Positions 50,260-59,250 of a stretch of 64,000 bases of DNA are shown here, piece by piece. The position numbers and the translations under genes were made by a program. The stretch's first letter is position 1; every line of letters begins with the position of its first letter. The stretch covers positions 1,842,985-1,906,984 of the forward strand of contig NZ_CP100416.1 of assembly GCF_026017845.1 (NCBI RefSeq), read 5' to 3'. Source of the stretch: Amycolatopsis mediterranei (GTDB lineage: Bacteria > Actinomycetota > Actinomycetes > Mycobacteriales > Pseudonocardiaceae). The notes under the pieces are model-generated. The model searched no databases. It was not told where the DNA came from and was given only the letters and a program-made list of their open reading frames with translations.

Positions 50260-50296
50260 AACCCTCGTGCGACCTTACGGTCGGCGAGGGTTTTTT
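50260..50296 (+). terminator. ilvBNC attenuator terminator
   Basis: AACCCTCG (50260-50267) pairs with CGAGGGTT (50285-50292), with an inner stem CGACC (50270-50274) and GGTCG (50279-50283) and loop TTAC. Six Ts run from 50291 to 50296. This U-tract is the strongest in the window, and it lies 83 bases before the ilvB start. Confidence 0.9.
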
Positions 50297-50378
50297 GTTG
50301 CCCAAGGGAAGAGATTCCTGGCCCCACCGCACAAAACCGACCCGAACGAGTGACACCGAGACCCACGAGGCAGATCCG

Positions 50379-52271
50379 ATGACCAGTGCGACGTCGCGCA
50401 GCGACGCGAAGCCCGGGCCGACGCCCGGAACGCCCGGAGCACGTCCGAAGCCGGCGCCACCGGCGGGAACGCCGGTGCGCGTCACCGGCGCCCAGTCCCT
50501 CGTGCGCTCGCTCGAGGCCGTCGGCGCCGAGGTGGTCTTCGGGATCCCGGGCGGCACCATCCTGCCCGCCTACGACCCGCTCCTCGACTCGACGAAGGTC
50601 CGCCACATCCTGGTCCGCCACGAACAGGGCGCCGGCCACGCGGCCACCGGGTACGCCCAGGCCACCGGCAAGGTCGGCGTCTGCATGGCCACCTCGGGCC
50701 CGGGCGCGACCAACCTGGTCACCCCGCTCGCCGACGCGAACATGGACTCGGTCCCGGTCGTGGCCATCACCGGCCAGCAGTCCCGCGCCCTGATCGGCAC
50801 CGACGCGTTCCAGGAAGCCGACATCTGCGGCATCACCATGCCGATCACCAAGCACAACTTCCTCGTCACGGACCCGATCGACATCCCGCGGACCATCGCC
50901 GAGGCGTTCCACCTGGCGTCGACGGGCCGCCCCGGCCCGGTCCTGGTGGACATCCCCAAGGACGTGCTGCAGGAGATGACCTCGTTCTCCTGGCCGACCG
51001 AGCTGCGGCTGCCGGGCTACCGCCCCACGCTGCGCCCGCACGGCAAGCAGGTCCGCGAAGCCGCGAAGCTGATCGCGAAGGCGCGGCGCCCGGTGCTCTA
51101 CGTCGGCGGTGGCGTCATCAAGGCCGAGGCGCACGAGCAGCTGAAGCAGCTCGCCGAGCTGACGAACATCCCGGTCGTCACCACGCTGATGGCGCGCGGC
51201 GCGTTCCCCGACTCGCACCCGCAGCACCTCGGCATGCCGGGCATGCACGGCACGGTCGCCGCGGTCGCCGCCATGCAGCGCGCCGACCTGCTGATCGCGC
51301 TCGGCGCCCGGTTCGACGACCGGGTCACCGGCCAGCTGTCGTCGTTCGCGCCCGACGCCGCGATCGTGCACGCCGACATCGACCCGGCCGAGATCTCCAA
51401 GAACCGCAAGGCCGACGTCCCGATCGTGGGCGACTGCAAGGAGATCATCGGCGAACTCATCACCGCGGTGAAGGCGGAGTTCGACCACAGCGGCCAGCCC
51501 GACCTGGCCGACTGGTGGACCCAGGCCGACGACTGGCGCAAGAACTACCCGGCCGGCTACGAGTGGCCCGACGACGGTTCGCTGTCGCCGCAGTACGTCA
51601 TCGAGCGGATCGGGCAGATCGTCGGCCCGGACGCCGTCTACGCCGCGGGCGTCGGCCAGCACCAGATGTGGGCCGCGCAGTTCGTCAAGTACGAGAACCC
51701 GCGCACCTGGATCAACTCCGGCGGCCTCGGCACCATGGGCTACGCGGTGCCCGCCGCGATGGGCGCGCAGTTCGGCGTCCCGGACAAGCAGGTGTGGGCG
51801 ATCGACGGCGACGGCTGCTTCCAGATGACCAACCAGGAACTGGCCACCTGCGCCATCGAAGGCGCGCCGATCAAGGTCGCCGTGATCAACAACGGCAACC
51901 TGGGCATGGTCCGGCAGTGGCAGAACCTCTTCTACTCGGAGCGGTACTCCAACACCGACCTCGGGACGCACAAGCACCGCATCCCGGACTTCGTCCTGCT
52001 GGCCGAGGCGCTGGGCTGCGCCGGCCTGCGGTGCGAGACGAAGGAAGACGTCGACGCCACCATCCGCCGCGCGATGGAAATCAACGACCGCCCCGTCGTG
52101 ATCGACTTCGTCGTGGGGAAGGATGCCCAGGTGTGGCCGATGGTCGCCGCCGGCACCGGCAACGACGAGATCATGGCGGTCCGGGGCATCCGGCCGCTGT
52201 TCGACGACGACGAGGTTTCGGTCGAGACGACCGAAGCTGCCGCGGAAGCCGCTGGGGAAGGTGAGCGCTGA
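50379..52271 (+). CDS. ilvB: Acetolactate synthase large subunit
   Basis: The 630-residue ThDP/FAD enzyme makes acetolactate or acetohydroxybutyrate, the first committed step to branched-chain amino acids. It has [33 protein letters not shown] (catalytic Glu), [16 protein letters not shown] and the ThDP-Mg site [12 protein letters not shown] with [11 protein letters not shown]. An extra Pro/Ala-rich N-tail of about 35 residues precedes the core. ATG 50379 has GAGG upstream. First gene of ilvBNC. Confidence 0.97.
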   Translation: MTSATSRSDAKPGPTPGTPGARPKPAPPAGTPVRVTGAQSLVRSLEAVGAEVVFGIPGGTILPAYDPLLDSTKVRHILVRHEQGAGHAATGYAQATGKVGVCMATSGPGATNLVTPLADANMDSVPVVAITGQQSRALIGTDAFQEADICGITMPITKHNFLVTDPIDIPRTIAEAFHLASTGRPGPVLVDIPKDVLQEMTSFSWPTELRLPGYRPTLRPHGKQVREAAKLIAKARRPVLYVGGGVIKAEAHEQLKQLAELTNIPVVTTLMARGAFPDSHPQHLGMPGMHGTVAAVAAMQRADLLIALGARFDDRVTGQLSSFAPDAAIVHADIDPAEISKNRKADVPIVGDCKEIIGELITAVKAEFDHSGQPDLADWWTQADDWRKNYPAGYEWPDDGSLSPQYVIERIGQIVGPDAVYAAGVGQHQMWAAQFVKYENPRTWINSGGLGTMGYAVPAAMGAQFGVPDKQVWAIDGDGCFQMTNQELATCAIEGAPIKVAVINNGNLGMVRQWQNLFYSERYSNTDLGTHKHRIPDFVLLAEALGCAGLRCETKEDVDATIRRAMEINDRPVVIDFVVGKDAQVWPMVAAGTGNDEIMAVRGIRPLFDDDEVSVETTEAAAEAAGEGER

Positions 52272-52272
52272 G

Positions 52273-52779
52273 ATGAGCGTCCACACGCTGAGTGTCCTGG
52301 TCGAGAACAAGCCCGGTGTGCTCGCGCGCGTGTCGGGCCTGTTCTCCCGCCGCGGGTTCAACATCGAGTCCCTCGCCGTCGGGCCCACGGAAAACCCCGA
52401 GGTGTCCCGCATGACGATCGTGGTCGCCGTGGAAGAGCTACCGCTCGAACAGGTGACGAAGCAGCTCAACAAGCTGGTCAACGTGATCAAGATCGTCGAG
52501 CTGGAGCAGTCGACCGCCGTGCAGCGCGAACTGCTGCTGGTCAAGGTGCGTGCCGACAACACCGTGCGCAGCCAGGTCCTCGAAACCGTCCAGCTCTTCC
52601 GTGCGAAGGTGGTGGACGTGTCCCCGGAGGCGCTCACCGTCGAGGCGACCGGGACGTCGGACAAGATCGGCGCGCTGCTGCGGATGCTGGAGCCGTATGG
52701 CATCCGCGAACTCGTGCAGTCCGGCATGGTCGCGGTCGGGCGCGGAGCCCGCTCGATCACCGCAACCTCGCCACGCTAG
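52273..52779 (+). CDS. ilvN: Acetolactate synthase small (regulatory) subunit
   Basis: The 168-residue protein has an N-terminal ACT domain (TLSVLVENKPGVLARVSGLF, SRRGFNIESLAVG) that binds valine for feedback inhibition of IlvB, and the C-terminal ALS-S domain (ELLLVKVRADNTVRSQVLET). It starts one base after the ilvB stop. The symbol ilvN follows the ilvBN convention of actinobacteria. Confidence 0.96.
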   Translation: MSVHTLSVLVENKPGVLARVSGLFSRRGFNIESLAVGPTENPEVSRMTIVVAVEELPLEQVTKQLNKLVNVIKIVELEQSTAVQRELLLVKVRADNTVRSQVLETVQLFRAKVVDVSPEALTVEATGTSDKIGALLRMLEPYGIRELVQSGMVAVGRGARSITATSPR

Positions 52780-53829
<1,050 letters not shown>

Positions 53830-53839
53830 GTTTTTCCAG

Positions 53840-53875
53840 CCGAAGGGGACGCCCGGTGCCGGGCGTCCCCTTCGG
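53840..53875 (+). terminator. Terminator of ilvBNC
   Basis: Perfect 17-bp arms CCGAAGGGGACGCCCGG (53840-53856) and its complement (53859-53875) with a 2-base centre, starting 11 bases after the ilvC stop. Confidence 0.88.
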
Positions 53876-53908
53876 TGCGTTCGGTGGTCGTTTCGCTACT
53901 CTTGCGGT

Positions 53909-54190
53909 ATGAGTGATCAGCCGGTCGACGACAAGGCGCACATCCGGCACCACCTCGACTTCACCAAGGCCGAGTGGATCCGGGCCGAGCCCGAAGGCGT
54001 CACCCTCGACGACTGCGTCGAGTACGCGTTCATCGAGCACACCGACGGCGTCACCTACACGGCGATGCGGCAGTCGGCGAAGCCGGACGGGGTGATCCTC
54101 GTCTTCACGCCGGGGGAGTGGGACGCGTTCGTGAAGGGCGTCCGCGACGGCGAGTTCGACCTGCCCGAGGACCTCGCCGCGGAGGCTTAG
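53909..54190 (+). CDS. DUF397 protein
   Basis: A 93-residue acidic protein with the DUF397 pattern: FTKAEWIRAEPEG, DDCVEYAFIEHTDGVTYTAM and GVILVFTPGEWDAFVKGVRD. DUF397 genes normally sit beside an XRE regulator (BldB/WhiJ-type systems in Streptomyces development), but none is present here. TACTCT six bases before ATG 53909 suggests a leaderless message. Its stop overlaps the converging gene by four bases. Confidence 0.8.
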   Translation: MSDQPVDDKAHIRHHLDFTKAEWIRAEPEGVTLDDCVEYAFIEHTDGVTYTAMRQSAKPDGVILVFTPGEWDAFVKGVRDGEFDLPEDLAAEA

Positions 54191-55068
54191 ACCTTCGCCG
54201 CCAGCTCGGGAATCCGGCCGAGGTCGCCGGCGATGCCGAGGTGGTCGCCGTAGTCGCGGGACTCGACCACCAGGCCGCCCGAGATCCGCATGGCGAAGAT
54301 GTTCGCGATCCGGACCGGGTGGCCGCCGTAGCTGCCCTGGTAGGCGAACTCGGCGATCAGGATCTCCGGGTCCGTGCCCTCGTAGGTGACGAGGTCGGCG
54401 ATCTCGAAGTCGACACCCATGGCCGCGGCTTGCCCGAAGTGCGCCCGCAGCTCCTCGCGCGTGCGCACGACGGCCGAACCCGGCTGGAACGGGTGCGTGA
54501 CGTGGGTCGGCTCGGCGTACAGCTCCGCCAGGTGCGGTCCGGCCTTGTCGCACACGCCGTGGACGAGCCGCTCGAACACTCCGCGCCGGCTGTTCGGGTC
54601 GCTCGACGTTCGTGGTCCGATCGGCGACAACTCGCGGGGCGGCGCCTGCTCGTAGGCCTGGACCAGCTGGTCGACGCCGTCGCGGATGACCGCCAACCGC
54701 AGGTAGTCGTGGTAGTCGCGGGAATGGACGATGAGGCCGTCGCGGACCCGCAGCACCTGAATGTTGGCCGTGGAGATCGTCCGGCCGGTTTCGGCCGACT
54801 CGGCGTCGTAGTCGTATTCGGCGACGATCACCTCGGGGTCGGTCGTCTCGTGGACGACGACGTTCTTGCGCTTGAGCCGCAGCGCCCCGGCGAGGGCACT
54901 GGTGAAGCGCTCGTGGACCGCGGCGCGGCCGTGGAGGCGCGTCGGCCGCGGAACCGCTTGGGGGTGTTCGACGACGGTGTCTTCGGCGTAGAGCGCGGAA
55001 AGCTCGCTGAAGCGTCCTTCGCTGATCCCGTCGGACAACGCGCTGAAGACGTCGCAGGGTGTGGTCAT
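54187..55068 (-). CDS. Tandem SnoaL-like (NTF2-fold) protein
   Basis: The 293-residue protein consists of two SnoaL-like domains in tandem: residues about 5-130 (FSALSDGISEGRFSELSALY ... LRVRDGLIVHSRDYHDYLRL) and about 160-290 (FERLVHGVCDKAGPHLAELY ... MRISGGLVVESRDYGDHLGI). The repeat of the V-x-SRDYxDxL ending in both halves shows an internal duplication. Function unknown; SnoaL folds include cyclases, isomerases and hydrolases. GGGAGGAC precedes ATG 55068. Confidence 0.82.
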   Translation of the reverse strand: MTTPCDVFSALSDGISEGRFSELSALYAEDTVVEHPQAVPRPTRLHGRAAVHERFTSALAGALRLKRKNVVVHETTDPEVIVAEYDYDAESAETGRTISTANIQVLRVRDGLIVHSRDYHDYLRLAVIRDGVDQLVQAYEQAPPRELSPIGPRTSSDPNSRRGVFERLVHGVCDKAGPHLAELYAEPTHVTHPFQPGSAVVRTREELRAHFGQAAAMGVDFEIADLVTYEGTDPEILIAEFAYQGSYGGHPVRIANIFAMRISGGLVVESRDYGDHLGIAGDLGRIPELAAKV

Positions 55069-55090
55069 GGGTCCTCCCAGAAGGCAAACC

Positions 55091-55132
55091 GGAGTCTGTA
55101 GTCCGCCTGCGACGATACGGACTACAGACTCC
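55091..55132. promoter_or_regulatory. 15-bp inverted repeat upstream of the tandem SnoaL gene
   Basis: GGAGTCTGTAGTCCG (55091-55105) and CGGACTACAGACTCC (55118-55132) are perfectly complementary across 12 bases, and flanking AAACC/GTTT extends the symmetry. It lies 23 bases upstream of the gene and just beyond the ankyrin gene's stop, so it is an operator or a terminator; no T-tract follows. Confidence 0.65.
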
Positions 55133-55138
55133 GTTTGT

Positions 55139-56455
55139 CTACCGGAGCAGGTCTTGCGCGGCCGGCTGCTCGCCCACCTCCGCCCACTTCTCCGGGGTGC
55201 TGCCGTAGATCGCGTCCCGCGCGCCGAGGTCGGCGCCGTTCTCGACGAGGGTGCGGATGACGTCGAGGTGCCCGGACTGCGCGGCCAGGTGCAGGGCCGT
55301 GACGCCCTCGCCGTGGGTCGGCCCGCCGAACGTGCCGCGGAAGTTCACGTCGGCGCCGAGGTCGAGCAGCGTCCGGACGGCGTCGAGCCTGCCCTGCGCC
55401 GCCGCCCAGGCCAGCGCGGTGCCGCGGTAGACGTCCGCGTCCACCTCGGCCCCTCGGGCGACGAGCGTTCTCAGCGCGTCGACCCGGTTGTTGCGCGCCG
55501 CCCAGGCGAGGGCCTCGTTCCTCACTTCGGCGGGGTCGTCCGTCGGCTGCCAGCGCGGGAAACCGCTGTGGGGCCGGTAGAACCCGCGGTGGGCGCCGCC
55601 GCGGCCCGAGGCCAGGAGTTCGTCGAGGGCGTCGAGGTCGCCGAGCCCGGCCGCGACGCGCAGGTTGCCCGGCGCGCGGCTGTGCGCGGCCAAGGTCTCC
55701 GCGGCTTCGCGGTTTCCCCAGAAGAGGGCGACGACCAGGGGCGTGCCGCCATCTCCGCGGGCTGAGACGTCGACGGGTGCGCCGTGCCGCAGGAGCAGGT
55801 CGAGCAGGAGCGGCAGGTTGCTGTAGGCGGCTTGGTGCAGGGGTGTCCAGCCGTGGACGTTGCCGCGGGCCGGATCGGCGCCGTGGTCGAGGAGGATCCG
55901 GCTGAGCCGCTCGTCGTGCGTGGCGCCGGCCATGCCGAGCAGGTCGTTGCCGTTGGTGCCGCGGGCGTCGACGAGCCCGGGGAACTCGCCGAGCAGCGTT
56001 TCGAGCCGCTCGGGATCCCGTGCCTCGATCGCCCGGTACGCGCGGGCGAACGGCTCGCCACTGTCCACAAGAGACTTTACGTGGTCGCGAAGTGCTTTCC
56101 AGGAACCGAAACCGTGCTCACGCGCGACGACCGCGCGGGCGCCGTCGCGGGTGAGCGGCTGGTTCCAGCGGGCGAACGGCTCCTTCGCGCCGGGCGTGTC
56201 GTCCTCCGCCGAGGCGAGCAGACCGAGCGCGCGTTCGGCGTAGTAGCCGACGTCCTGGTGGTAGGGGTGCTGCAGGGTTTCCCCGTGCTCGGTGACGCGC
56301 CGGACGTAGGCCTGCAGCTTCGGCCAGCTCGGGAAGCCGTGGTCCCGCGCGATGCGGAACTGCGCTTCGGCGAGTTTGACGTTCTCCGCGCGCGCAAGGT
56401 CCTTCGCGCGCTTGCGCAGCTGGTCCAGGCTGGGTTTCGCGGGCAGCGTGCCCAT
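55139..56455 (-). CDS. Ankyrin-repeat protein
   Basis: The 438-residue protein starts with a helical module seen at the head of actinobacterial ankyrin proteins: two copies of a HGFxSWxxLxxxV motif (RDHGFPSWPKLQAYV, REHGFGSWKALRDHV). At least five ankyrin repeats follow (for example GWTPLHQAAYSNLPLLLDLL, GTALAWAAAQGRLDAVRTLL, GVTALHLAAQSGHLDVIRTL). It is cytoplasmic and likely mediates protein binding. GGAGG precedes ATG 56455. The upstream gap of 298 bp carries a phased repeat array. Confidence 0.88.
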   Translation of the reverse strand: MGTLPAKPSLDQLRKRAKDLARAENVKLAEAQFRIARDHGFPSWPKLQAYVRRVTEHGETLQHPYHQDVGYYAERALGLLASAEDDTPGAKEPFARWNQPLTRDGARAVVAREHGFGSWKALRDHVKSLVDSGEPFARAYRAIEARDPERLETLLGEFPGLVDARGTNGNDLLGMAGATHDERLSRILLDHGADPARGNVHGWTPLHQAAYSNLPLLLDLLLRHGAPVDVSARGDGGTPLVVALFWGNREAAETLAAHSRAPGNLRVAAGLGDLDALDELLASGRGGAHRGFYRPHSGFPRWQPTDDPAEVRNEALAWAARNNRVDALRTLVARGAEVDADVYRGTALAWAAAQGRLDAVRTLLDLGADVNFRGTFGGPTHGEGVTALHLAAQSGHLDVIRTLVENGADLGARDAIYGSTPEKWAEVGEQPAAQDLLR

Positions 56456-56601
56456 GGTGCCTCCTTCCTCGTCGCCCGTGGTCCGCCGGCACCGGGCAGG
56501 AAAGAGGTGCGGAGCTGGTGGTGCGGTGAAGCGGGGGTGGGCTCGGCCCTTTCCGCGGACGGGGCCGCGGCCCGCACCGCGCCCCGCCACCCTACCCCGG
56601 C

Positions 56602-56746
56602 GGACGACACGCGTACCTGGCCGGACGACACGCGTACGCAGGTGGACGACACGCGTACCTGGACGGACGACACGGCGCTTGCCGGCTTGGCCACCTTGTC
56701 GTCCGTTCCGGTGCGCGTGTCGTCCGCGCAGGTACGCGTGTCGTCC
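56602..56746. repeat. Phased 21-bp repeat array, four direct and three inverted copies
   Basis: GGACGACACGCGTAC starts at 56602, 56623 and 56644, with a shorter copy at 56665, each 21 bp apart. On the opposite strand copies end at 56704, 56725 and 56746 (GTACGCGTGTCGTCC in the last), again 21 bp apart. The two halves therefore form a large inverted repeat around about 56685. Twenty-one base pairs is two turns of DNA, so all sites in each half face the same side. Located between the LLM genes and the ankyrin gene. Confidence 0.9.
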
Positions 56747-56753
56747 GTTCCGG

Positions 56754-57578
56754 TCACGGGCGGAGGTCGGCCAGGAGGCGGTAGGACTTTTCCGTGCGGG
56801 CCAGGATCTGGACGCAGACGTGGTCGGCGCCCGCGTCGAGGTGGGCCTGGATCCGGGTTGCCGCCGCCTGCTCGCCGGTGGCGACGATGGCCTCGACCAG
56901 GCGGTCGCTGCCGCCGTCGGCCAGGTCGGCGTCGGTGAAGCCGAGGCGGCGCAGGTTCGCCTGGTGGTGCGGGGCCTGCCGGACGTACAGGCCCACGTGC
57001 TCGCGCGCCGCTTCGCGGGCGGCCTCCGGCGGGACGTCGAGGAGCACCGCCTGCTCGACCGCCAGGTACTTGCCCGGGCCGAGCCGTTCCCGCGCGAGCG
57101 CCGTGTGCTCCGGCGGGACGAAGTACGGGTGCGCGCCGTCCGCCCGTTCGGCGGCCAGGTCGAGCGCCCGGGGACCGAGCGCGGCGAGCAGCCGCCGGGG
57201 CCGTGGCGACGGCGGCGGCAGGGCGGGCAGCTCGGCCTCGTCCATCCCGGCGAGGTACTCGCGCATCGCGGAAATCGGCCGTGCGCCCGCGAAGTGGCCG
57301 CCGAGGCCGACGGTGAACCGGCCCGGGTAGGCCTCGCCGAGCGCCCGGGTCGCCGCCTCCGCCGTGATCGGCGCGCGGCGGTCGAACCGCGCGATCCCGG
57401 TGGCCACGGTGAGCCGGGACGTCGCCGCCAGCAGCAGCGCCGCCTGCGTGAACGCGTCCCGGCCGGCGTACTCGCCGAACCAGAGCGCGTCGAAGCCGAG
57501 TTCCTCCACCTCGGCGGCCGTTTCGCGGACCGCGCCGATCGGGGCGCCGTCGAAGAACCGCCAGATGCCGACGCTCAT
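56754..57578 (-). CDS. LLM-class (F420-type) oxidoreductase
   Basis: The 274-residue luciferase-like monooxygenase-fold protein (MSVGIWRFFDGAPIGAVRET, FDALWFGEYAGRDAFTQAAL, YPGRFTVGLGGHFAGARPIS) matches the actinobacterial family that uses reduced F420 or FMN. Its ATG overlaps the stop of a related gene (ATGA at 57575-57578), so the two form a coupled pair of paralogues. Substrate unknown. Confidence 0.85.
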   Translation of the reverse strand: MSVGIWRFFDGAPIGAVRETAAEVEELGFDALWFGEYAGRDAFTQAALLLAATSRLTVATGIARFDRRAPITAEAATRALGEAYPGRFTVGLGGHFAGARPISAMREYLAGMDEAELPALPPPSPRPRRLLAALGPRALDLAAERADGAHPYFVPPEHTALARERLGPGKYLAVEQAVLLDVPPEAAREAAREHVGLYVRQAPHHQANLRRLGFTDADLADGGSDRLVEAIVATGEQAAATRIQAHLDAGADHVCVQILARTEKSYRLLADLRP

Positions 57579-58471
57579 CGGAGCGCCGGGGCCAGTTCGA
57601 GCAGCATTTCCACAGTGGACTCGAACGTGGCCGCGGACGGCGTCAGCAGCACGTGGTCCGCGCCCGCGTCGAGCACCTCGCCGAGGCGTTTCGCGATGGT
57701 CGGGGCGTCGCCCCAGAGGACGAGGTCGTCGACGAACCGGTCGCTCGGCCCGGCGATGTCGGCTTCGGTGTACCCGAGCCGTTTCCAGCCCGCGAGGTAG
57801 ACGGTGACGGAGTACTCCCGCGATTGCGCCACCCGGCGCCGCACGCTCCGGCGGGCGTCCTCGCGGTTGCCGAGCAGCACGGTCTGCTGGGGGATCAGCA
57901 GCTTGTCCGGCCCGAGGATCTGTCGGGCGTACGGCGTGTGGGAGACCGGCTGGGCGAACGGGTGCGCGCCGTCCGCGTGGTCGCGGGACAGCTCCAGCAT
58001 CTTCGGCCCCACGGCGGCCAGCACTCGCGGAAATGCCACCGGCGACGGGTTTCCGGCTTCCGTCGCGTCCATTTCGGACAGATAGGCCCGCATCCGGTCG
58101 ATCGGCCGGTATGCCTCGCCGAGTTCCGTGGCCTGGAACGCGTGCCCGGCGCCGATGCCGAGCACGAACCGGCCCGGGTGGGCGTGGGCCAGCGTCGCGC
58201 CGCCCTTCTGCGCGGTCGCCCCGCGCCGGGCCCACAGGTTCGCGATGCCGGTGCCGAGCACGACGTCCGACACGGACGCGAGCAGGTCGCCGAAGTGGGC
58301 GAACACCTCGCGCGTGCCGGGTCCTTCGCCGCTCCAGACCGAGCGGTAGCCGGCGTCGGCGAGCCGTCGCGTCGCCGCGCGTTCGACGTCCGGGGGCGGG
58401 GCCAGTGGCGCGCTCGGCAGCCAGGCGCCGATCGCGCCGATCCGGGTCCGGGTGTCTTCGATCAGGGTCAT
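57575..58471 (-). CDS. LLM-class (F420-type) oxidoreductase
   Basis: A 298-residue LLM-fold protein with LADAGYRSVWSGEGPGTREV, SDVVLGTGIANLWARRGATA and HPGRFVLGIGAGHAFQATEL. It resembles the F420-dependent LLM subfamily often seen as adjacent pairs with TetR regulators. ATG 58471 faces the TetR gene at 58562 across a promoter with two operator dyads, and it leads the coupled LLM pair. Confidence 0.86.
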   Translation of the reverse strand: MTLIEDTRTRIGAIGAWLPSAPLAPPPDVERAATRRLADAGYRSVWSGEGPGTREVFAHFGDLLASVSDVVLGTGIANLWARRGATAQKGGATLAHAHPGRFVLGIGAGHAFQATELGEAYRPIDRMRAYLSEMDATEAGNPSPVAFPRVLAAVGPKMLELSRDHADGAHPFAQPVSHTPYARQILGPDKLLIPQQTVLLGNREDARRSVRRRVAQSREYSVTVYLAGWKRLGYTEADIAGPSDRFVDDLVLWGDAPTIAKRLGEVLDAGADHVLLTPSAATFESTVEMLLELAPALR

Positions 58472-58495
58472 CCTCGAACTTCCCTCCAGTAAGAT

Positions 58496-58532
58496 GAGGC
58501 TGCCTCCGGTTAATATACGGAGGCTGCCTCCG
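58496..58532. promoter_or_regulatory. Twin TetR operators between LLM genes and tetR
   Basis: Two palindromes share the core GAGGCTGCCTC: 58496-58506 and the longer CGGAGGCTGCCTCCG at 58518-58532, centres 24 bp apart. TAATAT at 58511-58516 lies between them as a likely -10. Dual sites in a divergent region indicate control of both transcripts by the adjacent TetR protein. Confidence 0.75.
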
Positions 58533-58561
58533 ATTGGCTACCCGGTAAAGTCCCGGAGGCG

Positions 58562-59125
58562 ATGACCGACGTGAAACCGATGCGCGCGGACGCCCGCCGC
58601 AACTACGAGCGCCTCCTCGAAGAGGCCCGGCGCGCCTTCGCCGAACACGGCGTCGAGGCGTCCCTGGAGGAGATCGCGCGCCGCGCCGGCGTCGGCATCG
58701 GCACGCTCTACCGGCACTTCCCGACCCGGGAGGCGCTGCTCGAGACGCTCCTGCGCGCCCGGTTCGACGCGCAGGCCGAGCGGGCGCGCGAACTGCTGAC
58801 CCACCCGGAGCCGCTGAACGCCCTGCAGACCTGGCTCGCCGGGCTCGGGGACGCCACCGGCACCTTCCGCGGGCTGGTCGAGCTCACCGCGGACGCGCTG
58901 AACGACGAATCATCCCGGTTGTACGAATCCTGCCACGCTATGCGCGAGGTCGGTTCCCAATTGGTGGAACGTGCCAAGCGCGCGGGCGAACTCCGCGAGG
59001 ACGTCACGGCCCAGGAGCTGCTTCTGTTGCTGCACGCGGCATCCTGGGCGGGCGGGCACCTGCCCGGCGAAGGGGGCATGCAGCGGTTGCTGGCTCTTGT
59101 TTTCGAGGGATTGCGGGCGAGTTAA
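58562..59125 (+). CDS. TetR-family transcriptional regulator
   Basis: The 187-residue protein has a TetR DNA-binding domain (residues about 10-58: LLEEARRAFAEHGVEASLEE, IARRAGVGIGTLYRHFPTRE) and a helical ligand domain (C-terminal part with LLLLHAASWAGGHLPGEG). CGGAGG precedes ATG 58562. Divergent from the LLM pair, which it most likely represses through the two dyads between them. Confidence 0.92.
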   Translation: MTDVKPMRADARRNYERLLEEARRAFAEHGVEASLEEIARRAGVGIGTLYRHFPTREALLETLLRARFDAQAERARELLTHPEPLNALQTWLAGLGDATGTFRGLVELTADALNDESSRLYESCHAMREVGSQLVERAKRAGELREDVTAQELLLLLHAASWAGGHLPGEGGMQRLLALVFEGLRAS

Positions 59126-59250
59126 CACCAGACGACGCCACAGGTCCGGCGCGCGCGTTAAACTCCGCCTCGACCGGGGCACAACGACGTGCTTTGACCG
59201 TCAGTCGACACCGAGCGTCCTGGAAATGACCAGATAGTGGGAGCCGTATC

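Noticed and set aside
50216..50292. T-box or metabolite riboswitch upstream of ilvB
   Set aside because: No T-box sequence or aptamer fold is seen; the Leu/Val-rich leader peptide and alternative hairpins explain the region as an attenuator.
56077..56757. 226-codon minus-strand frame beginning in the 21-bp array
   Set aside because: Its N-terminus is only translated repeat (DDTRT and VRVSS units) and the rest overlaps the ankyrin gene in another frame.
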